DNA of 64,000 nt from Pseudomonadota bacterium (GTDB lineage: Bacteria > Pseudomonadota > Gammaproteobacteria > Burkholderiales > Rhodocyclaceae). The notes beneath the pieces were generated by a model. The model saw only the letters and a program-made list of their open reading frames with translations. It was not told the origin of the DNA and searched no databases. The stretch is taken from positions 84,169-148,168 of the forward strand of contig JAFEDH010000008.1 in the NCBI GenBank assembly GCA_018241695.1, written 5' to 3'. Position numbers and translations under genes: made by a program. This document shows positions 34,280 through 43,534 of this stretch, piece after piece (within the stretch, counting starts at the first letter, position 1; each line of letters starts with the position of its first letter).

Positions 34280-35017
34280 ATGGCAAAGCTCATTCTCAGC
34301 ATGGACGGTCTGGTGCTCAAGGAAATTTCCCTCACCAAGGAACGCACCACTATCGGTCGCAAGCCCCATAACGACATCCAGATCGACAATCTGGCGATCT
34401 CGGGCGAGCACGCAGTGATCGTCACCATACTCAACGATTCCTTCCTCGAGGATCTGGGGAGCACCAACGGCACCTGCGTCAATGGGCAGCAGGTCAGCAA
34501 GCATTTTCTGCAGAATGGTGACGTGATCGAATTGGGCAAATACCGCCTCAAGTATGTGAACGAAGTGCCCCAGCAGGCGGGAGCCGGTGACTTTGAAAAA
34601 ACCATGATCCTGCGTCCGGACATGCTGCGCAAGGCTGCCGAACCGGTATTGGATCGCCCTGCTGCACCCGATATCGCCCCGCCGCCCGCTCCCGCACCCG
34701 CTGCACCTGCTGCTCCCGCCCCTTCCACGCCCACGGCGGAAGCGACCGGCTTGCCTCTGGGCGCAATCCAGATCCTGAATGGGGCCAATGCCGGACGTTC
34801 GCTCGAACTGGTCAAGACGTTGACGACACTTGGCAAGCCTGGCGTACAGGTAGCGGTGATTTCCCGGCGTCCCCAGGGGTATTTCATCACGCATGTCGAG
34901 GGTTCCAGCTTTCCCGTTTTGAATGGCAAGTCGCTCGATGCCCAGGCCCACCCGCTGTCCAGTCACGACATCATCGAACTGGCAGGGGTGAAAATGGAAT
35001 TCTTCCTCAAGGGCTGA
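34280..35017 (+). CDS. FHA domain protein
   Basis: A 245-residue phosphothreonine-recognition protein. Residues ~22-92 form a canonical FHA domain (IGRKPHNDIQID, SGEHAVI, DLGSTNGTCVNG). A Pro/Ala-rich linker (~130-155) follows. The C-terminal ~85 residues, with LGAIQILNGANAGRSLEL and TTLGKPG then FPVLNGKSL, look like a second, degenerate FHA domain. It likely docks to the phosphorylated kinase or its substrates. Confidence 0.9.
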   Translation: MAKLILSMDGLVLKEISLTKERTTIGRKPHNDIQIDNLAISGEHAVIVTILNDSFLEDLGSTNGTCVNGQQVSKHFLQNGDVIELGKYRLKYVNEVPQQAGAGDFEKTMILRPDMLRKAAEPVLDRPAAPDIAPPPAPAPAAPAAPAPSTPTAEATGLPLGAIQILNGANAGRSLELVKTLTTLGKPGVQVAVISRRPQGYFITHVEGSSFPVLNGKSLDAQAHPLSSHDIIELAGVKMEFFLKG

Positions 35018-35050
35018 AGCAGGCCCGCTCGACTGCACCAGGGAGGTCCG

Positions 35051-37276
35051 GTGAAGCAATATCTGGTTCGCTATGCGCTGGGGTTCTTCCTGCTTGCGGG
35101 ATTGCTGGGGCATTCCGCGCGGTTCTACCAGATCCCGTTGATCAGCCAGCTCGACGCGCTCATCTACGATGCCAAGGTGCGGCTCACCATGCCGCAGAGT
35201 CAGGACGACCGGGTCGTGATTCTGGATATCGACGAAAAATCCCTGGCGGAAGTGGGCCGCTGGCCATGGGGCAGGGACAAGCTGGCAACGGTGCTTGACA
35301 ATCTTTTTGATCGTTACCATGTCGCAGTAGTCGGTTTCGACGTGGTCTTTGCCGAGCCGGACGACAGCTCGGGGCTGAAATCCCTTCAGTCCCTGGCGAC
35401 GGGGGAGCTGCGTAATGATGCCGGCTTTCAGGCATCCCTGAAGCAGATCGGGCCGCAACTCGATCACGACACCCGTTTTGCCGCTGCCCTCAAGGGGCGA
35501 CCGATCGTCCTGGGTTACTACTTTTCCAACCAGACCCTTGTTTCCCGCAGTGGTGAACTGCCACCACCCGTGCTGCCGGCAGGCACGTTTCAGGGGCGCA
35601 ATATCGCCTTCACCCGCTGGAGCGGATATGGCGCCAATCTCCCCTTGTTCCAGCATGCGGCCGCCAGTGGCGGGCATTTCAATCCCCTGGTGGATTTTGA
35701 TGGTTCGTCACGCCGGGTGCCGATGCTTGCGGAATACCAGGGGGCCTATTACGAATCCCTGTCACTCGCCATGGTGCGCCAGTTACTGGGCGCATCCAGG
35801 GTGGTGCCCGGCTACCCCGCCGGTGGGGATGCGAAATCCTATGGCGTCATGGAATGGATCGATCTGCCAACGGCACGCGGCACCTTGCGTGTGCCGGTGG
35901 ATGAATCGGCATCCTCGTTGGTGCCCTACCGTGGCTACCGGGGCAGCTTCCGCTATGTTTCCATGGCCGACATCCTGAATGCCCGTCTGGGACCCGATGA
36001 GTTGAAGGGCAAGATCATCCTCGTCGGTACCACGGCGCCGGGCCTCATGGATTTGCGGGTGACACCTGTGGGTAATGCCTATCCCGGTGTGGAGGTGCAC
36101 GCCAACCTGATCGCAGGCATGCTGGATGGCTCCATCAAGTACCGTCCAGCCTATGTGCTGGGTGCAGACGTGGTCCTGTTGCTTTTGGCCGGGAGCGTCA
36201 TGGTATTCGTTCTGCCTCTGCTTTCGCCGTCCCGCGCCTCGATCATCGCATTCGTGGTGCTGTTTTTTCTGCTGAGTGTGAATTTTGCGTTCTGGCTGGG
36301 AGGCAATCTGGTATTGCCACTGGCAAACAGCCTGATTCTGGTGGCGCTGCTTTATGCCATGAACATGTCATGGGGATATTTTGTCGAGTCACGTACCAAG
36401 CGGCAACTGACCGGATTGTTTGGCCAGTACGTGCCTCCGGAACTGGTGGAGGAGATGAGCCGGGATCCGGAGAATTACAGCATGGCCGGGCGCAAGGCGG
36501 ACCTCACGGTACTTTTCTCCGATGTCCGGGGGTTCACCACCATCTCCGAGGGGCTGGAGCCGGATCAGCTCGCCAATCTGATGAATGAGTACCTGGGGGC
36601 CATGACCAAGGTGATCCGGCACAATCGCGGCACCCTGGACAAATATATCGGCGATGCGATCATGGCTTTCTGGGGCGCCCCGGTCGATGACGCCGAGCAT
36701 GCCAGGCATGCCGTGGTGACCGCCATGGAGATGCAGGCGGCCCTGGTTGACCTGAACCGGATTCTGGTTGCCAAGGGCTGGCCGGAACTGAAGATCGGTG
36801 TGGGAGTGAATACTGGCGTGATGACCGTGGGCGACATGGGGTCACCGGTCCGCCAGTCATATACCGTGATGGGCGACGCGGTGAATCTGGGTTCCCGCCT
36901 GGAAGGAATCACCAAGCAGTACGGCGTCGGCATCATCATCGGCGAGCAGACCCGGGAAGCAATCAGGAATGAATTCCTGTGCCGGGAACTGGACCGGGTC
37001 CGTGTCAAGGGCAAGGATGAACCGATCGCTATCTATGAGCCCGTGGCGCTGGCAGGGCAGGTCGACAAGGCGACCCAGGATGCGCTCAAGCTCTGGGGGC
37101 AGACGCTCAAGGCCTATCGGGCGCAGGACTGGGATCAGGTGGAACTGATGCTGCTTAACCTGGGCCGCAGCGATCCGCGTCCCCTGTACGACATTTATGC
37201 CGAACGGGTGGCACACTATCGCAAGGAGCCACCGGGAGCAGACTGGGACGGTGTATGGAAGTTCGAAACAAAATGA
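35051..37276 (+). CDS. CHASE2-domain class III adenylate cyclase
   Basis: A 741-residue transmembrane cyclase. A first membrane helix (~8-25) is followed by a CHASE2 domain (~30-335, DDRVVILDIDEKSLAEVGRWPW, KGKIILVGTTAPGLMD). Three helices (~350-450) then lead to a class III cyclase domain (~475-650). Metal Asp residues lie in FSDVRGFTT and KYIGDAIMAFWGAP. A Lys in LDKY and Asp in SYTVMGDAVNLGSRLE point to ATP rather than GTP. Start is GTG after a GGGAGG box. Its sensor is paralogous to that of the upstream kinase. Confidence 0.93.
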   Translation: MKQYLVRYALGFFLLAGLLGHSARFYQIPLISQLDALIYDAKVRLTMPQSQDDRVVILDIDEKSLAEVGRWPWGRDKLATVLDNLFDRYHVAVVGFDVVFAEPDDSSGLKSLQSLATGELRNDAGFQASLKQIGPQLDHDTRFAAALKGRPIVLGYYFSNQTLVSRSGELPPPVLPAGTFQGRNIAFTRWSGYGANLPLFQHAAASGGHFNPLVDFDGSSRRVPMLAEYQGAYYESLSLAMVRQLLGASRVVPGYPAGGDAKSYGVMEWIDLPTARGTLRVPVDESASSLVPYRGYRGSFRYVSMADILNARLGPDELKGKIILVGTTAPGLMDLRVTPVGNAYPGVEVHANLIAGMLDGSIKYRPAYVLGADVVLLLLAGSVMVFVLPLLSPSRASIIAFVVLFFLLSVNFAFWLGGNLVLPLANSLILVALLYAMNMSWGYFVESRTKRQLTGLFGQYVPPELVEEMSRDPENYSMAGRKADLTVLFSDVRGFTTISEGLEPDQLANLMNEYLGAMTKVIRHNRGTLDKYIGDAIMAFWGAPVDDAEHARHAVVTAMEMQAALVDLNRILVAKGWPELKIGVGVNTGVMTVGDMGSPVRQSYTVMGDAVNLGSRLEGITKQYGVGIIIGEQTREAIRNEFLCRELDRVRVKGKDEPIAIYEPVALAGQVDKATQDALKLWGQTLKAYRAQDWDQVELMLLNLGRSDPRPLYDIYAERVAHYRKEPPGADWDGVWKFETK

Positions 37277-37343
37277 TCCAGATTACATTCTGGCCGCACT
37301 CCTGTATCTACAGCCAGAATTCTGGTGTGGCGGGGTCGATCAC

Positions 37344-38111
37344 ATGAAGGTCAAGGTGCTCGGTTGCAGTGGCGGTATCGGCGGGCGCCACCTGCGCACG
37401 ACTTCGCTGCTGGTCGATCACGACATTCTGATCGATGCCGGTACCGGTGTCGGTGATCTGTCGGTCGCGGAACTCGCGCAGATCGATCATGTCTTCATCA
37501 CGCATACCCATCTCGATCATGTCACCTGCCTGCCGTTCATCGTCGATACCGTGGGCGAGATGCGCAACCGTCCGTTGACGGTCTATGGTACTGAAGATGT
37601 GCTGGAAATATTGCGGGCCCACATATTCAACTGGGCGATATGGCCGGATTTCTCCGAAATTCCCAACCGGGAAGCCCCCTTCATGCGTTACCAGCCGATC
37701 ACCCTGGGCGAGACCATCACTCTGGCGGGGCGTCACATTACCTCACTGCCTGCCAACCACACCGTGCCGGCCGTGGGCTATGCGCTGGATTCGGGCAAGC
37801 ATGCCCTCATTTTTACCGGTGATACGACCGTCTGCCCGGGGCTTTGGACCGTGGCAAACGCAATGCCCAATCTGCGCTATCTGATCATCGAATGTGCATT
37901 TTCCAATCGGGAAGAGCAGCTTGCAATTGCTTCCAAGCATTTATGCCCGAAGATGCTGGCACAGGAACTCATGCAGTTGCAGCGCGAGGTCGATCTTTTC
38001 ATCACCCATCTCAAGCCGGGACAGATCGAGCTGACCATGCTTGAGATCGAAGATTTCATCGGGGAATATCGTCCCCGCATGCTGCAGAACAATCAGGTAT
38101 TCGAACTATGA
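37344..38111 (+). CDS. Metallo-beta-lactamase-fold phosphodiesterase, probable class II cyclic-nucleotide PDE
   Basis: A 255-residue MBL-fold hydrolase: KVLGCSGGIGGRHLRTTSLLVDHDILIDAGTG, then the metal motif HTHLDH, NHTVPAVGYAL, IFTGDTTVCPGLW, ECAFSNREEQLAIASKHL and THLKPG. The N-terminal block and the C-terminal STHLKP-like strand fit class II cAMP phosphodiesterases (yeast PDE1 type) better than glyoxalases. Next to an adenylate cyclase and a cNMP-binding protein, cAMP turnover is the best guess. ATG 37344; stop overlaps the next ATG. Confidence 0.8.
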   Translation: MKVKVLGCSGGIGGRHLRTTSLLVDHDILIDAGTGVGDLSVAELAQIDHVFITHTHLDHVTCLPFIVDTVGEMRNRPLTVYGTEDVLEILRAHIFNWAIWPDFSEIPNREAPFMRYQPITLGETITLAGRHITSLPANHTVPAVGYALDSGKHALIFTGDTTVCPGLWTVANAMPNLRYLIIECAFSNREEQLAIASKHLCPKMLAQELMQLQREVDLFITHLKPGQIELTMLEIEDFIGEYRPRMLQNNQVFEL

Positions 38112-39151
38112 ACACCCCCGACGACATCCTCCGCTGGCTGGGTGTGCTGCAGCCCCTGGCCCAGCTTGAACCGGCCAAGCGGGAGATTCTGATTCCCGGA
38201 ATCCGTATCCTCCCCAGGCTGCGCCAGAAGGAGATGTTGCGGGCCGCCGAGTTGCCCGGCGATTTGCTCTACCTGCTCAAGGGCGAAGCCAAGGTGGAAC
38301 GTGCGGAAGGAGGATTCGATGTGTTCGTGGGCGGCAAGGGACGGGCTCTGCACGCGCTGGGGGTACAAGGGGAGGCGTACGTCGTGAAACCCATCACCGA
38401 AATCGAGTTGATGGCCGTCAACGCCGAACTGGTGGATATGATGCTGACCGCACAGCAATCAGAGTCTGGCCGCGAAGAGGGAGAGGTCACCGATACTGGC
38501 GTCCGCAACCTGCTCGGCCGGGCATTTGCAGCCTTGCCAGGCCTGGGGCTGGATGAGCTGGCACAGCATTTCACACAAGTACATGCAGGATCGGGCGAAG
38601 TCATTCTGCAGCAGGATTCTCCCGGAGACTATTACTACATGATCGCCAGTGGACGCTGCAGCGTAACCCGTGCGGTGGGGGGCAGCGTCATTCCGCTGGC
38701 CGAACTCAAGGCCGGAGATACCTTCGGCGAGGATGCCCTGGTGTCGGATGCTCCGCGCAATGCGACCGTGACGATGAAGTCCGACGGTATATTGTGGCGC
38801 ATGCATCGCAATGATTTCATCACCCTGTTGCGTCATCCTCTGCTGCACACGCTTTCCGTTCCTGATGCCCAGGAACAGATATGCACCGGCGCGCAATGGC
38901 TGGATGTACGCTATCCGGCAGAATTCCAGCACGATGGCCTGCGCGGAGCGATCAATATTCCCCTGAACGAAATTCGTGGCTTCCTTCCCGCCCTGAATGC
39001 GGACAAGGAGTACGTGACCTATTGCAACACCGGACGGCGCAGTGCTGCCGCAGCATTTCTGATGTCACAGCGCGGATTCTCGGCATCTCTCCTTGCAGGA
39101 GGGCTTTCCTCTTTGCGGCGCGCTGAGAGCGGTGGAGGATCACGGCCATGA
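38108..39151 (+). CDS. Cyclic-nucleotide-binding / rhodanese fusion protein
   Basis: 347 residues. The first ~120 look like a degenerate cNMP-type beta-barrel. A second, intact cNMP domain spans ~135-255 with the phosphate-binding cassette GDTFGEDALVSDAPRNATV (Glu and Arg ligands present). Residues ~260-340 are a rhodanese domain (WLDVRYPAEFQHDGLRGAINIPL) with active-site Cys in CNTGRRS. No DNA-binding domain is present, so this is a cytosolic cAMP effector rather than a Crp regulator. Coupled by 4-bp overlaps to both neighbours. Confidence 0.9.
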   Translation: MNTPDDILRWLGVLQPLAQLEPAKREILIPGIRILPRLRQKEMLRAAELPGDLLYLLKGEAKVERAEGGFDVFVGGKGRALHALGVQGEAYVVKPITEIELMAVNAELVDMMLTAQQSESGREEGEVTDTGVRNLLGRAFAALPGLGLDELAQHFTQVHAGSGEVILQQDSPGDYYYMIASGRCSVTRAVGGSVIPLAELKAGDTFGEDALVSDAPRNATVTMKSDGILWRMHRNDFITLLRHPLLHTLSVPDAQEQICTGAQWLDVRYPAEFQHDGLRGAINIPLNEIRGFLPALNADKEYVTYCNTGRRSAAAAFLMSQRGFSASLLAGGLSSLRRAESGGGSRP

Positions 39152-41520
39152 ATGCGGTCATGAATCCGGGGGCCGATGGAAACCTCAATGATGTCAGCAG
39201 CCGGCTGAATTTTTTCAAGTCGCTGCAAACCGTCACAAACAAGATTCACGCCACTTCCAATGTGGACGAGATCATGCTGGAGCTGTCCCAGGACATCTGC
39301 AGCCTGTTCAATGCCGATCGTCTGACCATTTATTCGGTGGGAGATGACAAGGCGTCGATCATTTCCAAGGTCAAGACCGGCCTCAATTCCTTCAAGGATT
39401 TGAGGCTTCCCATTACCGATCAGAGTGTGGCCGGCTACGTTGCCTTGTCAAAGCGCATCATCAATGTGTGCGATGTCTATGACGATGCCGAGTTGAAGGC
39501 AGTGAATCCGAGCCTGCGATTCCTGCAGGAGGTGGACAAGCGGACGGGATATCGCACCAAACAGATGCTGGTGGCCCCCATTCTTGACCAGCAAAACAGT
39601 GAATTGCTGGGGGTGGTGCAGATCATCAACAACAAGGCCGGTACCCCCTTTGTCACCGTGGCGGAGGAGGGTGTCAAGGGGTTGTGTGAAACCCTGGCAA
39701 TTGCTTTTACCCAGCGCAACAAGGCGCCCCATCAGGTCCGCTCAAAGTATGACTATCTCGTGGCGGACGCGATTGTGACCGCCGAAGAGCTTGATCTTGC
39801 AAAGCGTACCTCGCGCAAGGACAACCGCAGCATCGAGAGCGTCCTGATCGAGCAATATCAGGTCTCTCTACCGATCCTGGGTGCATCCCTTTCCAAGTTC
39901 TTCAATGTCCCCTATGAAGGCTATGTCCACGATCGCATGAAGCCGGTGGATCTGCTGAAGAATCTCAAGCGCGAATACCTGGAACAGAACCACTGGGTTC
40001 CCATCGATGATGTGGCCGAAGGCATCGTGGTGATGTGTCTCGATCCCGAGCAGGTGCGTGGTTCACGGGTGGTGAACAATGTGTTCGGACGCAACAAGGT
40101 GGTGTATCGCGTCACGACCAACCGGGAGTTCCATCAGACGCTGGATGGTTTCTTTGGAAGTAGCTCCACGTCGGAGGGCGATCTCGTTTCGGTGGACGAC
40201 ATGCTGCTCAGCATGGCTGACGACAGCGAAGAAGCTGGTGATGTTGCCGACGACGTTTCTGCCGCCGCCGACAATGAGCTGGTCAAACTGGTCAACAAGA
40301 TCATCATCGACGCCTATCAGATGGGCGCTTCCGACATTCATGTCGAGCCCGGCATGGGCAAGGACAAGACCCTGATCCGGTTGCGCAGGGACGGGTCCTT
40401 GCAGAAATACATCGAGATTCCGGCATCTTTCCGCAACGCCATCGTCGCCCGCCTCAAGATCATGTGCGACCTGGATATCTCCGAACGGCGAAAACCCCAG
40501 GACGGCAAGATCAAGTTCAAGAAATTCGGCCCGCTGGATATCGAACTGCGGGTGGCCACCATCCCATCGACAGGCGGTGTCGAGGATGTGGTGATGCGTA
40601 TCCTCGCTGCCGGCGAACCGATTCCGCTGGACAAACTCGGGGTGCTGCCCAGCAACCTTGCCACGCTGAAGGCAACCGTCTCCAAACCCTACGGCCTTTT
40701 CTTCGTTTGCGGTCCCACCGGCTCCGGCAAGACCACCACGCTGCATTCGGTGTTGGGCTACCTGAACACACCTGATACCAAGATCTGGACCGCCGAGGAT
40801 CCGGTCGAAATCACCCAGAAGGGCTTGCGCCAGGTTCAGGTGAACAAGAAGGTCATGGATTTCGCCACGGTGATGAAAGCGTTTTTGCGGGCCGATCCGG
40901 ACATCATCATGGTGGGTGAAATGCGCGATGCCGAAACCACCGGTATCGGCATCGAGGCTTCCCTGACGGGCCACCTGGTATTCGCCACCCTGCATACCAA
41001 CAGCGCGCCCGAATCCATCATCCGTTTGCTGGACATGGGCATGGATCCCTTCAACTTTGCCGATGCCCTGCTGGGCATTCTCGCCCAGCGCCTGGCCAAG
41101 CGGTTGTGCAAGTGCAAGGAGGAGTATGTCCCCGACGAGGCCGAGATCAAGCAGTTCATGACCGAGTATTGCAGTGAACTGGTGAATACCGAAACGTTCA
41201 AGAAAGACGGGCCAAAGGCCCAGGCGGCGGTCTACAAGCGGCTGGTGCAGGATTACGGCAAGGACGGCCGGCTCGTCTTCTGTCGTGCCAAGGGGTGTGA
41301 TGCGTGTGGTGGCAGCGGTTACAAAGGACGGGTGGGCCTGCATGAACTGATGGTGGGAACCGAGCCGATCAAGAAGCTGATCCAGGAGCATGCGCGCGTG
41401 GCACAGCTTTTTGCCCAGGCGCTGGAAGACGGCATGCTCACCCTGAAGATGGACGGCATGGAAAAGATTCTGCAGGGCATTACCGATCTCAAGCAGGTGC
41501 GGGCCGTTTGCATCAAGTGA
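39148..41520 (+). CDS. GAF-domain-containing PilB/GspE-type ATPase
   Basis: A 790-residue secretion/pilus extension ATPase with an unusual N-terminal GAF domain (~20-187). An N1-type GspE/MshE domain follows (~205-345). The ATPase core has GPTGSGKTTT (Walker A, ~521), the Asp box EDPVEI, Walker B IIMVGEMRDAETTGIGIEA and the His box GHLVFATLHTN. The zinc cysteines are spread out: CKCKEE, then CRAKGCDACGGSGYKGR after a ~55-residue insert. Such ATPases power pilus assembly or type II secretion. The GAF domain could make the motor responsive to a cyclic nucleotide. Confidence 0.92.
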   Translation: MNAVMNPGADGNLNDVSSRLNFFKSLQTVTNKIHATSNVDEIMLELSQDICSLFNADRLTIYSVGDDKASIISKVKTGLNSFKDLRLPITDQSVAGYVALSKRIINVCDVYDDAELKAVNPSLRFLQEVDKRTGYRTKQMLVAPILDQQNSELLGVVQIINNKAGTPFVTVAEEGVKGLCETLAIAFTQRNKAPHQVRSKYDYLVADAIVTAEELDLAKRTSRKDNRSIESVLIEQYQVSLPILGASLSKFFNVPYEGYVHDRMKPVDLLKNLKREYLEQNHWVPIDDVAEGIVVMCLDPEQVRGSRVVNNVFGRNKVVYRVTTNREFHQTLDGFFGSSSTSEGDLVSVDDMLLSMADDSEEAGDVADDVSAAADNELVKLVNKIIIDAYQMGASDIHVEPGMGKDKTLIRLRRDGSLQKYIEIPASFRNAIVARLKIMCDLDISERRKPQDGKIKFKKFGPLDIELRVATIPSTGGVEDVVMRILAAGEPIPLDKLGVLPSNLATLKATVSKPYGLFFVCGPTGSGKTTTLHSVLGYLNTPDTKIWTAEDPVEITQKGLRQVQVNKKVMDFATVMKAFLRADPDIIMVGEMRDAETTGIGIEASLTGHLVFATLHTNSAPESIIRLLDMGMDPFNFADALLGILAQRLAKRLCKCKEEYVPDEAEIKQFMTEYCSELVNTETFKKDGPKAQAAVYKRLVQDYGKDGRLVFCRAKGCDACGGSGYKGRVGLHELMVGTEPIKKLIQEHARVAQLFAQALEDGMLTLKMDGMEKILQGITDLKQVRAVCIK

Positions 41521-41522
41521 CC

Positions 41523-43160
41523 ATGGAAACCCTGGACGATCTCTTTCTCCGCCTGGAAAAACTCAATGAGGTGGGTGCCGCCCTCTCGAAGGAAAGGAAT
41601 ATCGACCGGCTGCTGGAGGGCATCCTGGTGGCGGCCAAAAACATCACCCATGCCGACGGTGGCACCCTCTACCGGATTACCGACGACGGACGGGCGTTGC
41701 GCTTCGAGATCATGCGCACCGACTCGCTGGGGATCGCACTGGGCGGCACTACGGGAAATCCCATCACCCTGCCGGATCTTGCGCTGACCGACGAACAGGG
41801 GCAGCCCAACAATGCCATGATCGCCGCCTATGCCGCGATCAACGACCAAACGGTCAATATCGCGGATGCCTACACGGCTGCCGGGTTTGATTTTTCGGGT
41901 ACGCGCAAGTTCGACGAGCGCACGGGCTACCGTTCCAAATCGTTTCTCGCCGTGCCGATGAAAAACCATGAAAACCGCATCATCGGCGTACTGCAACTGA
42001 TCAACGCCCTGCAGCCGGAAACGGGGGAGGTGCTGCCGTTTTCAGCGCCCGATCAGCGCCTCGCGGAATCCCTTGCGTCCCAGGCGGCAATCGCGATCAC
42101 CAACCGTCAGCTCGTGCTCCAGCTCGAAGCGCTGTTCGAGGCATTCATCAACCTCATCAATATCGCCATTGATGAAAAATCCCCCTACACCGGCGGGCAC
42201 TGCGAGCGTGTCCCCGCCCTGACCATGATGCTGGCGGAAGCCGTCAACGAAACCGGTAGCGGTCCCCTCGCGGATTTCCGCATGACCGACAAGGATCGTT
42301 ACGAACTCAAGATCGCCGGCCTGCTTCACGATTGCGGCAAGGTCACCACGCCGGTGCATGTGGTGGACAAGGCAACGAAACTGCAGACCATCTTCGATCG
42401 CATCAAGCTGATCGATACCCGCGCCGAGGTGCTCAAGCGTGATGCCGAGATCCAGTCCCTGCGTGATCAGCTAGCCTTGCGCGGCGCAATCAATCCAGCG
42501 CTGGAGCAGCAGATACAGGCGCGGTTGGTGGAAGAAATCGCTGCGATCGATGACGATACCGAATTCCTGCGCCGTGCCAATATCGGCGGAGAGGCGATGA
42601 AACCGGAGGATCAGCAGCGGGTACGGGATATCGGCCGGCGCCGGCGCTGGGTGAACGAGATCGGCGAGGACACCGAGTTCCTTGCCCGCGATGAAGTCGA
42701 GAATCTCACCATCCGGGCCGGAACGCTCACCCAGTCCGAGCGTGAGGTCATCAATAATCACATCGTCGCCACCATCAAGATGCTGGAGCAGTTGCCCTGG
42801 CCCAATCATCTGCGCAATGTCCCCGAATATGCCGGGGGGCATCACGAGCGCATGGATGGCAAGGGTTATCCGCGCGGCCTGACCCGTGACCAGATGTCGG
42901 TCCAGGCGCGCATCATGGGCATCGCCGACATTTTCGAGGCGCTGACTGCCCGTGATCGCCCCTACAAGGCAGGCATGAAACTCTCCCAGGCCGTCTCGAT
43001 CCTGGCGAATTTTTCCCGCAACGGTCATATCGATCCCGATCTTTTCGAAGTTTTCATCCGCCGCAAGGTGTACCGTAAGTATGCGGATGCCTTTCTCAAG
43101 CCGCAGCAGATCGACGAGGTCGATGAGGCCGCCACCCTGGCCTCGGCGGCTCACGGGTGA
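41523..43160 (+). CDS. GAF-HD-GYP domain protein, probable c-di-GMP phosphodiesterase
   Basis: 545 residues. An N-terminal GAF domain (~15-195) is closely similar in layout to the GAF of the upstream ATPase (both have [16 protein letters not shown] then a VVQIIN/VLQLIN strand). The HD-GYP domain has [15 protein letters not shown] (~268) and [14 protein letters not shown] (~439). About 110 residues, largely charged and helical, are inserted between HD and the LTxSE block. All metal and GYP residues are present, so c-di-GMP hydrolysis is likely. ATG 41523 is 2 bp after the ATPase stop. Confidence 0.9.
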   Translation: METLDDLFLRLEKLNEVGAALSKERNIDRLLEGILVAAKNITHADGGTLYRITDDGRALRFEIMRTDSLGIALGGTTGNPITLPDLALTDEQGQPNNAMIAAYAAINDQTVNIADAYTAAGFDFSGTRKFDERTGYRSKSFLAVPMKNHENRIIGVLQLINALQPETGEVLPFSAPDQRLAESLASQAAIAITNRQLVLQLEALFEAFINLINIAIDEKSPYTGGHCERVPALTMMLAEAVNETGSGPLADFRMTDKDRYELKIAGLLHDCGKVTTPVHVVDKATKLQTIFDRIKLIDTRAEVLKRDAEIQSLRDQLALRGAINPALEQQIQARLVEEIAAIDDDTEFLRRANIGGEAMKPEDQQRVRDIGRRRRWVNEIGEDTEFLARDEVENLTIRAGTLTQSEREVINNHIVATIKMLEQLPWPNHLRNVPEYAGGHHERMDGKGYPRGLTRDQMSVQARIMGIADIFEALTARDRPYKAGMKLSQAVSILANFSRNGHIDPDLFEVFIRRKVYRKYADAFLKPQQIDEVDEAATLASAAHG

Positions 43161-43255
43161 CGAATATCGTCACTTTCTGTCCTTTCTTTCGTCGGAGGCA
43201 ATCTTTTGTGCAGCAGAACGGGGGGTGGATTGCGGAAACAGAGGGTATCTCATGC

Positions 43256-43271
43256 TGGCACAAGGATTGCT
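43256..43271 (+). promoter_or_regulatory. Sigma-54 (RpoN) promoter upstream of the pilin gene
   Basis: TGGCAC-N5-TTGC with GG (-24) and GC (-12) exactly 10 bp apart, about 75 bp upstream of the pilin start. This is a textbook -24/-12 promoter, and pilA genes are classically RpoN/PilR dependent. It separates the pilin pair from the upstream operon transcriptionally. Confidence 0.85.
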
Positions 43272-43344
43272 CATTAGACTTCGCAGCTGTTTTGCACACC
43301 GTCGCTCCGGCGATATTCCTGTTTATTCCGAGAGGAGAAACACA

Positions 43345-43521
43345 ATGAAGCAGCAAAAGGGTTTTACCCTGATCGAACTGATGATCGTGGTTGCGATCAT
43401 CGGCATTCTGGCCGCCGTGGCCATTCCCGCTTTCTCTGACTATCAGAAGAAGTCCCGTGACGCCACTGCCCAGACCGACACCAAGAATGCGTTGACGGTC
43501 ATGATGGCGAGCAAGATTTAA
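43345..43521 (+). CDS. Very short type IV pilin
   Basis: A 58-residue class IVa prepilin. The leader MKQQKG is cut before F1 of [22 protein letters not shown], and E5 is present. The mature chain would be only 52 residues, just the N-terminal helix plus a short charged tail; the globular C-terminal domain with the disulfide loop is absent. An AGAGGAG ribosome-binding site precedes ATG 43345. The stop is clean and followed at once by a second gene with its own strong ribosome-binding site. The organisation recalls the short PilA of Geobacter. Confidence 0.92.
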   Translation: MKQQKGFTLIELMIVVAIIGILAAVAIPAFSDYQKKSRDATAQTDTKNALTVMMASKI

Positions 43522-43534
43522 GGAGGAAATGGAC

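Noticed and set aside
40063..41391. 442-codon antisense frame over the PilB/GspE gene
   Set aside because: Same reason: shadow frame of a well-supported gene.
41397..41414. TGGCAC...TTGC as a second sigma-54 promoter
   Set aside because: The spacing is one base too long (N6) and it lies inside the ATPase coding sequence.
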